From positions 2,356,001 through 2,420,000 of the forward strand of contig NZ_CP094264.1 of NCBI RefSeq assembly GCF_023614235.1: a stretch of DNA of 64,000 nucleotides. The letters run 5' to 3'. The notes under the pieces were generated by a model. That model saw nothing but the letters and a program-made list of their open reading frames with translations. It did no database searches and was not told the DNA's origin. Source of the stretch: Streptomyces sp. MRC013. GTDB lineage: Bacteria > Actinomycetota > Actinomycetes > Streptomycetales > Streptomycetaceae. How positions within the stretch are numbered: position 1 is the stretch's first letter; every line of letters starts with the position of its first letter. The position numbers and the translations under genes are program-made. Positions 17,115-24,820 of the stretch are shown in pieces.

Positions 17115-17534
17115 ATGGCAGGCGAGACCGTCATCACGGTCGTCGGCAATCTCGTCGACGACCCCGAGCTGCGCTTCACCCCTTCCGGTGCCGCGGTCGC
17201 GAAGTTCCGCGTCGCGTCCACCCCCCGCACCTTCGACCGCCAGACCAACGAGTGGAAGGACGGCGAGCCGCTGTTCCTCACCTGCTCGGTGTGGCGGAAG
17301 GCAGCCGAGAACGTCGCCGAGTCCCTCGCCCGCGGCACCCGCGTGATCGTGCAGGGCCGCCTCAAGCAGCGGTCGTACGACGACCGCGAGGGCGTGAAGC
17401 GGACCGTGTTCGAGCTGGACGTCGACGAGGTCGGCCCGAGCCTCGCCCGCGCCACGGCGAAGGTCGAGAAGAGCCAGGCCGGAGTCGACCAGCTCGCGCA
17501 CGGCCCGCAGCAGCAAATGGGGGGCCGCCGGTGA
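17115..17534 (+). CDS. ssb: Single-stranded DNA-binding protein
   Basis: A 139-residue OB-fold [63 protein letters not shown] and [19 protein letters not shown]. It coats single-stranded DNA during phage replication. It is shorter than the usual 160-200 residue chromosomal copy and ends QQQMGGRR with no acidic Asp-Asp-x-x-Pro-Phe tip, the part that normally recruits host repair and replication proteins. The GGAG-type ribosome site is before ATG 17115, and the stop overlaps the next GTG by four bases. Confidence 0.95.
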   Translation: MAGETVITVVGNLVDDPELRFTPSGAAVAKFRVASTPRTFDRQTNEWKDGEPLFLTCSVWRKAAENVAESLARGTRVIVQGRLKQRSYDDREGVKRTVFELDVDEVGPSLARATAKVEKSQAGVDQLAHGPQQQMGGRR

Positions 17535-17866
17535 CCGCCACCGACAGGAGGGGAGAAGCACCGGCGTGTCCGCCTGGCGGTGCCCAGCAGGGCCGCCGAA
17601 TCCTAGGCGTGGACGGCAAGTCCTACCCGGACCGGCGGCTCACCCCGAGCGACCGAACCCGGCTCGTCAGCGCCGTGCATCGGCTCAAGCACCTCGAAGG
17701 ACTGTCCGTCCGCGAGATCGTCGCCCGCCTCGCCGAGGACTACGGCATCCGCCGGTCGGTCGGCTGGACGTCGGAGGCGCTCCGCAAGTGGACCTGCCCG
17801 GCATGCCCCGGAGGTGTTCAGGAGTCCGGAACTGGAGAACCTGAACACTTTGGGGGGCCGGCGTGA
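17531..17866 (+). CDS. Helix-turn-helix protein coupled to ssb
   Basis: A 111-residue protein from GTG 17531, overlapping the ssb stop. The segment [20 protein letters not shown], then [20 protein letters not shown] and SEALRKWTC, looks like a ParB/resolvase-type helix-turn-helix. A CPACPGG follows. It may bind phage DNA during replication or regulate the early genes. It ends in a GTGA overlap with the next gene. Confidence 0.6.
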   Translation: MTATDRRGEAPACPPGGAQQGRRILGVDGKSYPDRRLTPSDRTRLVSAVHRLKHLEGLSVREIVARLAEDYGIRRSVGWTSEALRKWTCPACPGGVQESGTGEPEHFGGPA

Positions 17867-18486
17867 TGACCTGCGAGTCGTGCGGTGAGGAGACCGGCGG
17901 CCGGTACTTGTGCGAGCGGCACGCGGTCGCCCTCGTCAAGGGCCTTGCCGCCCTGCCCGACCTCCATGCTGAGTTGGCCGCGCACCTCATGCCCGCCCGC
18001 CGAGGCATGGCCGAGTACACCGCCGCTGCCCCGCCCGGGCCGCGGTCGCCGCTCAACGAGGATGTCCTCGACCTGGCGGGCCCCCACGGCCACATGACCG
18101 CCGTCATCGAGTCGTGGCGCGAGGACGTGCAGCGTGTCCGCTGGCCCGAGCGAAGTGCGCCGCCGCGCACCGGGTTGGCGGCGGCGTGCCGGTGGCTGGT
18201 CATGGAGATCGAGTGGATCGCCGCCCGCTATCCGGCCGCCGGCGACCTGGCGCGCGAGGTGTGGGAGCTGGAGCGGGCCGCGCTGTCGATCGTTGGGGAT
18301 CCGGCGCCGCAGCGGCAGCGGCTGGGTACGTGCGTGGCGGTCGACGGCGAGGGCGTCGTGTGCGGCGCGGTCATTACGCGCCTGCCGGGGCAGTCCCGGG
18401 TGCAGTGCCGGTGGTGCTCGTACGTGTACGAGTCGGAGCGGGACTGGCTGCTGCTCCTGCACTTCCAGGCGAAGGAACCGGCGTGA
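17863..18486 (+). CDS. Hypothetical protein with N- and C-terminal zinc-finger-like cysteines
   Basis: A 207-residue protein starting GTG-ATG at 17863. The N-terminus reads CESCGEETGGRYLCERH (CxxC ... CxxxH) and the C-terminus CGAVITRLPGQSRVQCRWCS, so two metal sites are probable. The middle is helical (CRWLVMEIEWIAARYPAAGD). Similar proteins are frequent in Streptomyces phage and prophage early regions (recollection). It is translationally coupled on both sides. Confidence 0.65.
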   Translation: MMTCESCGEETGGRYLCERHAVALVKGLAALPDLHAELAAHLMPARRGMAEYTAAAPPGPRSPLNEDVLDLAGPHGHMTAVIESWREDVQRVRWPERSAPPRTGLAAACRWLVMEIEWIAARYPAAGDLAREVWELERAALSIVGDPAPQRQRLGTCVAVDGEGVVCGAVITRLPGQSRVQCRWCSYVYESERDWLLLLHFQAKEPA

Positions 18487-18749
18487 GCATCACTAAGGCC
18501 CTTGCATATAAGGGGGTTAGTGGTAACCTAGGGGAGGTGGAAACACCCCCTTGGCGGGAACGGCTTCGCGCGGAGGACGAGCTGCTGGAACAGCTCGAAG
18601 CCCAGACGGAGCAGGCCCGCAGACGACGAGCGGCAGCTCTCAAAGAGGGGGCTCAGGACCTTGGCAGCGTGTACGCGCTGGCGAAAGCTCTGGGCCTCAG
18701 CTGGACGGCCGTCGCTCACGCGATCAAGAAGTACACGACAACCGCATAG
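18483..18749 (+). CDS. Small helix-turn-helix protein
   Basis: Eighty-eight residues from GTG 18483 overlapping the previous stop. It has a charged helical middle (RLRAEDELLEQLEAQTEQAR) and a C-terminal helix-turn-helix-like end (YALAKALGLSWTAVAHAIKK). The codons near the start (GCATATAAGGGGGTTAGTGG) are unusually AT-rich for this DNA. It is followed by two hairpins. Confidence 0.6.
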   Translation: MSITKALAYKGVSGNLGEVETPPWRERLRAEDELLEQLEAQTEQARRRRAAALKEGAQDLGSVYALAKALGLSWTAVAHAIKKYTTTA

Positions 18750-18772
18750 AAACGGGGCCGGACGACAGCTCC

Positions 18773-18842
18773 CGGGTGCTGGAACACCCGAGGCGCGCGC
18801 GCCGCCCGACCCCTACCGCACCGGAGCGCTGACACGCTCCGG
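18773..18842 (+). terminator. Two consecutive hairpins
   Basis: CGGGTG/CACCCG with a 6-base loop (18773-18790) and CCGGAGCG/CGCTCCGG with a 6-base loop (18821-18842). They close the ssb operon before the gene at 18874. Confidence 0.5.
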
Positions 18843-18873
18843 CACTTGCCCACGAACGAGAACGGACCTCGTC

Positions 18874-19314
18874 ATGGACCACCAGAACCTTAGCGCGCCC
18901 GTATGCGCGCAGATCAGCGGCGGCCGCCGCCTCGTCGCGGCCGGGTACGTCCGCCGCGCGCCCCAGCCGCAGCCCGGCGACCACAAGGCCGCCGCCCTCG
19001 TCCCCGAGCAGGACGAGACCCTCCGCCAGGAGCGCGCCCAGGCGCTGGCCGACGCCCGCCCCTCCTACGCGGCCTCCCTCCTCGCCGCCATCGCCGACCA
19101 GATCGGCGACCGCCGCATCTCCCACGAGACGGTCACCGGCGACCTGTGGCTGCGCGCCTCCGCCGCCGCGGTCCGCCGCGTCCTCGACGGCCTGTGCGAG
19201 CACACGGCCACCCACGCGGTCGTCGTCGCCATGACCTCCCGGCCCATGCCCCGCCCCGGCGAGACGAACGGCGAGTACGCCCTCCGCCTCCGCGACGCCG
19301 CCCGGGGGCTCTGA
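18874..19314 (+). CDS. Hypothetical early protein
   Basis: A 146-residue protein from ATG 18874. The N-terminus is polar (QISGGRRLVAAGYVRRAPQP). The rest is helical, with ARPSYAASLLAAIADQIGDR and AAAVRRVLDGLCEHTATHAV. No domain recognised. The stop overlaps the next ATG (TGATG). First gene of a run of five coupled small genes. Confidence 0.6.
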   Translation: MDHQNLSAPVCAQISGGRRLVAAGYVRRAPQPQPGDHKAAALVPEQDETLRQERAQALADARPSYAASLLAAIADQIGDRRISHETVTGDLWLRASAAAVRRVLDGLCEHTATHAVVVAMTSRPMPRPGETNGEYALRLRDAARGL

Positions 19315-19595
19315 TGACCAACCAGACGACCGAGGCCGGCCGCGCCACCGAGCTGCGCGCTCTGCTGGCCGTCGTCCGCGACGCCATCGCCCTCCCGGCC
19401 GCCGCCACCTTCACCGACGCGCAGACCCGCGCCCGCACCCTCGCCGACCGGGCGATGTACGCGGAGATCGCCATCGACCAGGCCCTCGCCCACGGCGACG
19501 ACACGGCATGGGCCGTCGAATACCTGCGGGCCCGACTCGCCGACCACCCCGCGACCGCCTACCGGCACCTGGGCGAGACGGAGGCCACCCGATGA
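19314..19595 (+). CDS. Hypothetical early protein
   Basis: Ninety-three residues from ATG 19314, all-helical (ELRALLAVVRDAIALPAAAT, DRAMYAEIAIDQALAHGDDT). Coupled on both sides (TGATG start, ATGA end). Function unknown. Confidence 0.6.
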   Translation: MTNQTTEAGRATELRALLAVVRDAIALPAAATFTDAQTRARTLADRAMYAEIAIDQALAHGDDTAWAVEYLRARLADHPATAYRHLGETEATR

Positions 19596-19951
19596 GCGCC
19601 CGGACCGTCACCGTGAAGACCCTCGACCACGGGCCGGTGACCGTGACCGAACCGTCGTGGTGCACCGGGCACGCCGGTCAGCCGGTGGAGTTCCGCACCG
19701 ACCTGTGCCACACCGGGCCGCTGCGGACGCTCAGCTACGACGAGCGGGCCCTGTGGTACGCCGAGGTGGTCGCCTACCCGTTCGCCGTCGACGAGCGGCG
19801 CGGCCCCGGCCTGTACGTGGAGGCCGCCCCGTTCGCCCGGACCCTGGCGCCGGCCGATGTCGACCGCCTGGCGGCCGTCCTGGTGGAGCACGCGGCTCGG
19901 CTGCGGCACATGGCCCGAGAGCTGGCTGTCCTCCGGGGTGGTGTCCGGTGA
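19592..19951 (+). CDS. DUF6907-like protein
   Basis: A 119-residue protein from ATG 19592. It has the pattern SWCTGHAGQPVEFRTDLCHT, then LWYAEVVAYPFAVDERRGPG and VDRLAAVLVEHAARL, which I associate with DUF6907 proteins common in Streptomyces mobile elements (recollection). It has one Cys-His group near each end of the first third. Function unknown. Coupled to the next gene by GTGA. Confidence 0.65.
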   Translation: MSARTVTVKTLDHGPVTVTEPSWCTGHAGQPVEFRTDLCHTGPLRTLSYDERALWYAEVVAYPFAVDERRGPGLYVEAAPFARTLAPADVDRLAAVLVEHAARLRHMARELAVLRGGVR

Positions 19952-20121
19952 AACAGGACCGCACCCCGACCGAGGCCGAGCGCGTCGCCGACCTCCAGCA
20001 GCAGGCCGCCGCCGACTACGCCGCCGCGCAGGACCCCGCCCGGCAGGCCGAGGCGCGCACCCAGCGCGCGCTGGCCATCGGCCACGCCCAGGAGTCCGCG
20101 GCCGCGAACACCCGCCGGTGA
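19948..20121 (+). CDS. Small helical protein
   Basis: Fifty-seven residues from GTG 19948, Ala/Gln/Glu-rich and probably a single coiled helix (ERVADLQQQAAADYAAAQDP). Coupled on both sides. Function unknown. Confidence 0.5.
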   Translation: MKQDRTPTEAERVADLQQQAAADYAAAQDPARQAEARTQRALAIGHAQESAAANTRR

Positions 20122-20306
20122 CGCCGCCCCTCGCACGCCGGGCCGCCCTCTACTGGGCCGCCCGCGCCGCCCGCCTGCAGGCCGCCTTGGACCGCCACGG
20201 CGTCCCCATCGACCCGGCCGTCCGCGCCACCTACCAGCGCTACTACGCCGCCGCCCGCGCCGCCGGCTGGACCGACGCCCAGATCACCAACCACCCGACC
20301 ACCTGA
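20118..20306 (+). CDS. Small hypothetical protein
   Basis: Sixty-two residues from GTG 20118 overlapping the previous stop. It is Ala/Arg-rich and helical (ARLQAALDRHGVPIDPAVRA, YYAAARAAGWTDAQITNHPT). Last of the coupled run. Function unknown. Confidence 0.5.
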   Translation: MTPPLARRAALYWAARAARLQAALDRHGVPIDPAVRATYQRYYAAARAAGWTDAQITNHPTT

Positions 20307-20320
20307 ACGGAGCCACCACC

Positions 20321-20842
20321 ATGCAGAACACCACCATCCCGACCCCGTCCTTCGCCTGGGCCGACACCATCCAGCCCGCCGCCGACCTCCTCAACCGCCG
20401 CCCCCGCTCCTGGATCGGCCACTCCGGCGAGACCATCACCGGCCCGGAGGTCGCCGCCCACCTCGACGCCGTCGCCGACCTCCTCACCACGGCCGGATGG
20501 GTCCGCACCTACACCGACACCACCGACCGCATCACCATCCCCGACCCCGAGGGGATGAGCGTCCCCGCCATGCTCCGCACCCTCCTGCGTACCGCCCGCC
20601 AGCTCCTCGGCCGTGACGACCCGCGCCGGACCCTGTGGTCCGCGATGTACCAGACCGGCGACACCGACACCGCGCACGTCGCCGGAAACGTCCTCGCCGC
20701 CATCTTGCGGGCCCGGACCGGCGCGTCCGGCCCCGTCTCCTACACCTCCTGGGCCGAGCGGCCCCACCGCACAGGGGACGACATCGCACAGCTCCTCGCG
20801 ACCGGCGCCGACCTCGCCCACCAGCACGGCCCCACCACCTGA
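20321..20842 (+). CDS. DUF6197-like hypothetical protein
   Basis: A 173-residue protein from ATG 20321. VAAHLDAVADLLTTAGWVRT, then MLRTLLRTARQLLGR and YTSWAERPHRTGDDIAQLLA, resembles DUF6197 proteins of actinobacterial phages and prophages (recollection, moderate certainty). Function unknown. Followed by a hairpin at 20858-20880. Confidence 0.6.
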   Translation: MQNTTIPTPSFAWADTIQPAADLLNRRPRSWIGHSGETITGPEVAAHLDAVADLLTTAGWVRTYTDTTDRITIPDPEGMSVPAMLRTLLRTARQLLGRDDPRRTLWSAMYQTGDTDTAHVAGNVLAAILRARTGASGPVSYTSWAERPHRTGDDIAQLLATGADLAHQHGPTT

Positions 20843-20857
20843 CCGCCTCCGTCGTCC

Positions 20858-20880
20858 GGCCGGGCCGCACGAGCCCGGCC
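20858..20880 (+). terminator. 8 bp GC hairpin
   Basis: GGCCGGGC, 7-base loop, GCCCGGCC between genes 20321-20842 and 20907-21149. Same core (GGCCGGGC) as the hairpins at 16593 and 21157. Confidence 0.45.
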
Positions 20881-20906
20881 CCCGCTCACCACGAAGGGAC
20901 CCCCAC

Positions 20907-21149
20907 ATGGCCCGCTTCTCCCGCGCCCGGCTGAGTGCCGAGGCCGAGCACTACACCCGCGAGGCCGCTCACGCCGACCGCGCCGCGCTCAGCGGCGAGC
21001 AGGACGCCGCCGACACGGCCGCCACGGACACGCACCGCGCCTGCGCAGACCGCGCCGCCCAGACCGCCCGCGCCCGTGCCGCCGAGTACCGGCACATCGC
21101 CGCACAGCTCCGCGACGGCCACATCCCCGACGGCATCCACCTCACCTGA
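20907..21149 (+). CDS. Small Ala-rich helical protein
   Basis: Eighty residues from ATG 20907 (GAAGGGA upstream): RLSAEAEHYTREAAHADRAA, then ARAAEYRHIAAQLRDGHIPD. Probably one long helix. It stands alone between two GC-rich hairpins, like a single-gene cassette. Function unknown. Confidence 0.5.
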   Translation: MARFSRARLSAEAEHYTREAAHADRAALSGEQDAADTAATDTHRACADRAAQTARARAAEYRHIAAQLRDGHIPDGIHLT

Positions 21150-21156
21150 CCCGCCC

Positions 21157-21186
21157 GGCCGGGCCCGCCCACCCGCGGGCCCGGCC
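21157..21186 (+). terminator. 12 bp perfect GC hairpin
   Basis: GGCCGGGCCCGC, 6-base loop CCACCC, GCGGGCCCGGCC, starting 8 bases after the stop at 21149. Confidence 0.55.
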
Positions 21187-21209
21187 CCTCCTCCACCCGG
21201 AGCAGCACC

Positions 21210-22163
21210 ATGGCCAAGACGACCGCGCCGCGCCGCCGCGTCCCGCCCATCCTCATCGGCGCCAGCCTCCTCGCCGCCCTCTCCCTCATCTGGTCCGCCT
21301 ACGCCATCACCGACCTCATGAACGCCGGGCGCTTCGGCCTCAGCGTCGCCGTCGCCGGGGACATCGCCTGGCTCACCGTCCTGTGGGCCGAGTACCGCGG
21401 CGTCACCATCACCATCGGCAAGACGACGATCCGCCCCGCAGAAGCCGGCTGGGCCATCGCCGCCGGCGTCGCGATCCTCCTCGCCCTCCACGGATACGAC
21501 GCGCGCAGCTGGGGCCAGGGCGTCGCCGGGCCGTTCGTCGTCCTCGTCGGCAAGCTCGTGTGGGCCTACGCCCTCGCCTCCCTCCGCGACCCCGCCGCGC
21601 TCACCGCCGAGCAGGAAGCGGAGATCCACGCGGTCATGCGCGACTCGGAGTTCACCGCCCGCCTCAACGCCGCCGAACGCGACCGCATCGACCGCGAGGC
21701 CGACGCCGAGATCGCCCGCATCCGCGCCGAAGCCCGCATCACCCTTGCCCGCGATGAGACGGACTTCGAGATCACGCTGGAGCGGCTGGAGAAGCGCGCC
21801 CGCATCGAGCGGAACAGCCCCCTCGCACTCACCGTGAGCCCCCGGGCTCAGCTCACCGAGCCCGCTGAGCCCCCGGCTCACCGCCCGGCTGAGCCCGTGG
21901 CTCACCTCGCTGAGCCTGAGCCCGTTCACCGGCTCTCCTCGCAGGTCACCACGCCTGAGCCCCCGGCTCAGCCCGCTCAGCCCTTCGGGTTCAGCGCCCA
22001 GACCAACCCCCAGTCGGCTCAGCGCGCCGCCAGCGTCGAACGCGTCGCTGAGCTCCTGGCTCAGGACCCTGGGCTCACCTCCGGGCAGGTCGCTGAGGCG
22101 CTGAGCGTGAGCCCCGCCACCGCGAAGCGCTACCTGCGCGAGGCCCGGCGGGGGGGCATCTGA
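21210..22163 (+). CDS. DUF2637-like membrane protein with C-terminal helix-turn-helix
   Basis: A 317-residue protein. Four hydrophobic segments lie in the first 130 residues (ILIGASLLAALSLIWSAYAI, VAVAGDIAWLTVLWAEYRGV, GWAIAAGVAILLALHGYDA, FVVLVGKLVWAYALASLRD). A long charged helix (IDREADAEIARIRAEARITL) and a Pro/Glu/His-rich linker follow, then a helix-turn-helix (AELLAQDPGLTSGQVAEALS, VSPATAKRYLREARR). DUF2637 proteins are known mainly from Streptomyces conjugative elements, where they help plasmid spread; here one sits in a phage. The linker DNA is packed with GCTCA/TGAGC. It could tether DNA to the membrane (inference). Confidence 0.75.
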   Translation: MAKTTAPRRRVPPILIGASLLAALSLIWSAYAITDLMNAGRFGLSVAVAGDIAWLTVLWAEYRGVTITIGKTTIRPAEAGWAIAAGVAILLALHGYDARSWGQGVAGPFVVLVGKLVWAYALASLRDPAALTAEQEAEIHAVMRDSEFTARLNAAERDRIDREADAEIARIRAEARITLARDETDFEITLERLEKRARIERNSPLALTVSPRAQLTEPAEPPAHRPAEPVAHLAEPEPVHRLSSQVTTPEPPAQPAQPFGFSAQTNPQSAQRAASVERVAELLAQDPGLTSGQVAEALSVSPATAKRYLREARRGGI

Positions 22164-22300
22164 TGGCCGCGCTCTGGCCGCTCTGCGCGGTCGCCGCCGC
22201 GCTCGGCCTGTACGCCTGCCGCCGCCGGCCCGCCGCGCCCGCGCTCCTGCCCCTCCTCCTCGTCGTCCTCGCCGCCCTCACCGCGGCCCTCCTCCACTGA
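22163..22300 (+). CDS. 45-residue membrane peptide
   Basis: From ATG 22163, overlapping the previous stop as ATGA. It has two hydrophobic stretches (ALWPLCAVAAALGLYAC and ALLPLLLVVLAALTAALLH) around CRRRPAAP. A likely small two-helix membrane protein. Function unknown. Confidence 0.55.
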   Translation: MAALWPLCAVAAALGLYACRRRPAAPALLPLLLVVLAALTAALLH

Positions 22301-22308
22301 GGCACCCC

Positions 22309-22815
22309 ATGACCATCGCCACCCTCGGCGGAGTCACCATCGGACTCGCCATCCTCACCGCCACCCTCATCCGCTGGTGGCCCGGCCTCAAAAGCCTCCA
22401 GACCAACCCCCTCGGCTCCGCCGCCGGCCTCCTGCCGTTCCTCGGCGGCTGGGCCTACGGCGCCCTCGCCATCCTCAGCCTCGCCGGCATCGTCGGCTGG
22501 ATCGCCGACGGCGTCCTGTGGATCTCCAACTGGCTCGGCGACGTCGCCATCGTCTGGGGCGTCGGCGGCACCACCGGCCCCGCCGGCCGCGCCACCTACC
22601 AGCCCCTCACCGGCACCGGCGTCGCCCTCATGGTCATCCTCACCGTCGCCGTCATCGTCGCCGCGAAGAAGTCCACCCGCGGCCGCGACATCAAGGCGGG
22701 CGCCTGGTGCGGAATCTGCCTCGGCACCTCCGCCGGCGTCGCCGGAGCCGCCGCCGTCCCCCTCGCCCAGGCCGTCAACTGGGCCGGGGGAGCGCTGTAC
22801 GGGGCCGTCGGATGA
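22309..22815 (+). CDS. Polytopic membrane protein
   Basis: A 168-residue protein from ATG 22309. Hydrophobic segments include GGVTIGLAILTATLIRW, GGWAYGALAILSLAGIVGWI, TGVALMVILTVAVIVAAKK and GICLGTSAGVAGAAAVPLAQ. The stop overlaps the next start (ATGA). With its neighbours it forms a membrane-protein cluster in the early region. No family recognised. Confidence 0.6.
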   Translation: MTIATLGGVTIGLAILTATLIRWWPGLKSLQTNPLGSAAGLLPFLGGWAYGALAILSLAGIVGWIADGVLWISNWLGDVAIVWGVGGTTGPAGRATYQPLTGTGVALMVILTVAVIVAAKKSTRGRDIKAGAWCGICLGTSAGVAGAAAVPLAQAVNWAGGALYGAVG

Positions 22816-23477
22816 CCGCCATCGACCCACCCGCCGACACCCTGGAGACCGCAGGGGAGCCGACCATGGCCGCGCGGGCCGCCGGAGGATGCGTCATCGG
22901 CGCCCTCAGCATCGGGGGAGCGGCCCTGATCGTCCGGACCGCCCCGGAAACCGCCTACGTCATCGTCGGGTCGATGCTCACCGTCGGCTGGCAGCGCGGC
23001 CGCGCCTGGCACACCGGCCGCCGCGACGCCGCCGACGAGGCACCGCAGCCCGCCGACGAGACCGCCGACGCGCCGGGCCCGGACGTCGCCGACGCGCTCC
23101 GGACACTCGCCGCGGAAGGGGGTAGCGGGGTTCTCCTCACCCGGCTCCGCGACCATCTCGGACTGCCCGCCGACCGGGCCGGCACCAAGACGGTGAAGGC
23201 CCTCCTGGACGAGGTGCCCATCCCCACCCGGGCGGGTGTGCGCACCCCCCACGGCAGTGGGCCCGGCGTACACCGCGACGACATCCCACCCCCTCCCCCC
23301 GACGAGGCCGACACCCCTGTTGGCGGTTGTTTGTGCAGGTCAGACGCCAACACCAACGCCAACAACACCCCGGAGAAGGGGGCCGGAGAGGGGATACGTG
23401 TAGAGCCCATCGGAAATGGCCACCACATCGTCCGCCACCCCGCCGACACCGCCCGACACCACACCACCCGCACCTGA
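22812..23477 (+). CDS. Hypothetical membrane-anchored protein
   Basis: A 221-residue protein from ATG 22812. It has one or two membrane segments (CVIGALSIGGAALIVRTAP, AYVIVGSMLTVGWQRGRAW), then an acidic linker and a winged-helix-like region (VADALRTLAAEGGSGVLLTR, KTVKALLDEVPIPTRAGVRT). The latter resembles the FtsK-gamma/SpoIIIE-type or DNA-binding tail found next to DUF2637 genes. Low-complexity Pro/Asp and Asn/Thr tail. Function inferred only weakly. Confidence 0.6.
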   Translation: MTAIDPPADTLETAGEPTMAARAAGGCVIGALSIGGAALIVRTAPETAYVIVGSMLTVGWQRGRAWHTGRRDAADEAPQPADETADAPGPDVADALRTLAAEGGSGVLLTRLRDHLGLPADRAGTKTVKALLDEVPIPTRAGVRTPHGSGPGVHRDDIPPPPPDEADTPVGGCLCRSDANTNANNTPEKGAGEGIRVEPIGNGHHIVRHPADTARHHTTRT

Positions 23478-23557
23478 CCACGCGTCGGGGCGGTCGCCCG
23501 CTCGCCAGCTGACCGACCGCCCCGCACCCCATCCCACAGAGAGACAGGACCACCATC

Positions 23558-23710
23558 ATGGCACTCCGCAAGACCATCTCCCTGTCCGAGTTGCGCGACC
23601 GCCGGCCCTCCCCGCAGGACGAGGAGAACGGCGACACCTACCAGGCCAGCCGCGGCTGGTGGCACACCCCGACGGACAAGCCCACCACCGGCACCCCGAA
23701 GAAGGGATGA
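23558..23710 (+). CDS. 50-residue hypothetical protein
   Basis: From ATG 23558 with GAGAGACAGGA upstream. It starts ALRKTISLSELRDRRPSPQD and ends in a polar, Trp-containing tail (SRGWWHTPTDKPTTGTPKKG). Overlaps the next start by four bases. Function unknown. Confidence 0.5.
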   Translation: MALRKTISLSELRDRRPSPQDEENGDTYQASRGWWHTPTDKPTTGTPKKG

Positions 23711-23946
23711 TGAACGACATGACGGAGCTCGCCCACCGCGACGCGCACCTCACCGCCGAGGACATCGCCCGCCGCCTCGCCGCCATCCACGCCGCCAGCG
23801 ACGATCCCGAGGCCGCCCACGGCCTGGTCGACGACCTCCACCTTGACGTGTTGGCCACCATCGCCGCTGGCGCACCGGACGCGCCGCTGCTCGCCGCGGC
23901 CGCACTACGTACGGAGACCATCAGCTTCCCCCGCTGGTGCGCCTGA
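23707..23946 (+). CDS. Small hypothetical protein
   Basis: Seventy-nine residues from ATG 23707 (or the in-frame ATG next to it). Acidic and helical (LTAEDIARRLAAIHAASDDP, GLVDDLHLDVLATIAAGAPD). It ends the early run. Function unknown. Confidence 0.5.
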   Translation: MMNDMTELAHRDAHLTAEDIARRLAAIHAASDDPEAAHGLVDDLHLDVLATIAAGAPDAPLLAAAALRTETISFPRWCA

Positions 23947-24014
23947 CCACCTGCCACACTGAACCCGGCCCCGTCGTGCCCCCGTCACGGCGGGGCCTGC
24001 CGCATCATGAAGGC

Positions 24015-24215
24015 ATGGACTCCGCGCACATACCGCCCGGCTACTACGGAACCCGCGATGTCGCCCGCGCCCTGAACACCAGCCCCGGTGGCGTCCGCAA
24101 CCTCGTCTACCGAGGCCGACTCAAGCGCGTTGGCGGCACTGAGCGCCACCCCTGGTACCGAGCCGAAGACGTTGCCGCGCTTGCCGTCGAGCGTCGCGCT
24201 CGTAACGCCGCTTGA
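24015..24215 (+). CDS. Excisionase-like helix-turn-helix protein
   Basis: Sixty-six residues from ATG 24015, with GAAGG a few bases before it; the open frame upstream is poor. YGTRDVARALNTSPGGVRNL, then VYRGRLKRVGGTERHPWYRA, is the winged MerR/Xis-type pattern seen in small excisionases. Such a protein could be the recombination directionality factor that lets the integrase excise the prophage, or a plain regulator. It is at the end of the early region and is followed by a terminator. Confidence 0.65.
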   Translation: MDSAHIPPGYYGTRDVARALNTSPGGVRNLVYRGRLKRVGGTERHPWYRAEDVAALAVERRARNAA

Positions 24216-24275
24216 CCGCAGGTCAGCCCCTATGTGACGATCTCCGTGTACACCTGTGCCCTCAACCGGCCCCCA

Positions 24276-24295
24276 GGCCCCGCCAATGCGGGGCC
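24276..24295 (+). terminator. Rho-independent-type terminator ending the early region
   Basis: GGCCCCGC, 4-base loop CAAT, GCGGGGCC, then TTCGTCGTT. It lies between the excisionase-like gene and the lipoprotein gene, insulating them. Confidence 0.75.
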
Positions 24296-24372
24296 TTCGT
24301 CGTTCCCCGGACGTATCACCACCTCACACGGCAGCATGGCCTCGACACCGCACCTGCATCCCAGGGGAGACC

Positions 24373-24798
24373 ATGCGCACCCGCACCACCACCGTCGGCA
24401 TCGTCGCCGCTCTCGCCCTCGCCCTCACCGCCTGCAGCGGCAGCACAACAGCCGACAACGGCACGAGCCCCGAGCCCTCTCTCAGCGCCCAGGACTGGGA
24501 CAAGGCGCGCGAGGCGGCAGGTATCCCGCCTAAGCCCACGGCCGAGGTACGCAAGGCGTATCTGGACGCGCTCACCGCCATCCACCCCGAGATCATCAAG
24601 CCGGGCAAGGAGGACCAGGCCGTGAGCCGGGGGCTGAACCAGTGCAGCTCCATCAAGGGCTCAGACGACAAGGCGAAGGTGGCACAGCAGGCCCTGGAGC
24701 GGTTCACCATCACCACGCGGCTGCCTGAGATCGCAACCCCGGACACGGGCAAACGCCTCGTGGACGTCGTGCACACGCACCTGTGTCCCGACTTCTGA
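24373..24798 (+). CDS. Phage-encoded lipoprotein (possible lysogenic conversion gene)
   Basis: A 141-residue protein from ATG 24373, with GGGGAGA upstream. MRTRTTTVGIVAALALALTA then Cys is a clean signal peptide with lipobox LTAC, so the protein should be lipid-anchored outside the cell. The mature part is helical (QDWDKAREAAGIPPKPTAEV) with two later cysteines (LNQCSS, THLCPD) that may form a disulfide. It sits between an upstream terminator and the packaging genes, the usual place for a separately expressed cargo gene. Known phage lipoproteins can block superinfection; no direct evidence of that here. Confidence 0.75.
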   Translation: MRTRTTTVGIVAALALALTACSGSTTADNGTSPEPSLSAQDWDKAREAAGIPPKPTAEVRKAYLDALTAIHPEIIKPGKEDQAVSRGLNQCSSIKGSDDKAKVAQQALERFTITTRLPEIATPDTGKRLVDVVHTHLCPDF

Positions 24799-24820
24799 CA
24801 GAGCAGAGGAGGGACACCCG

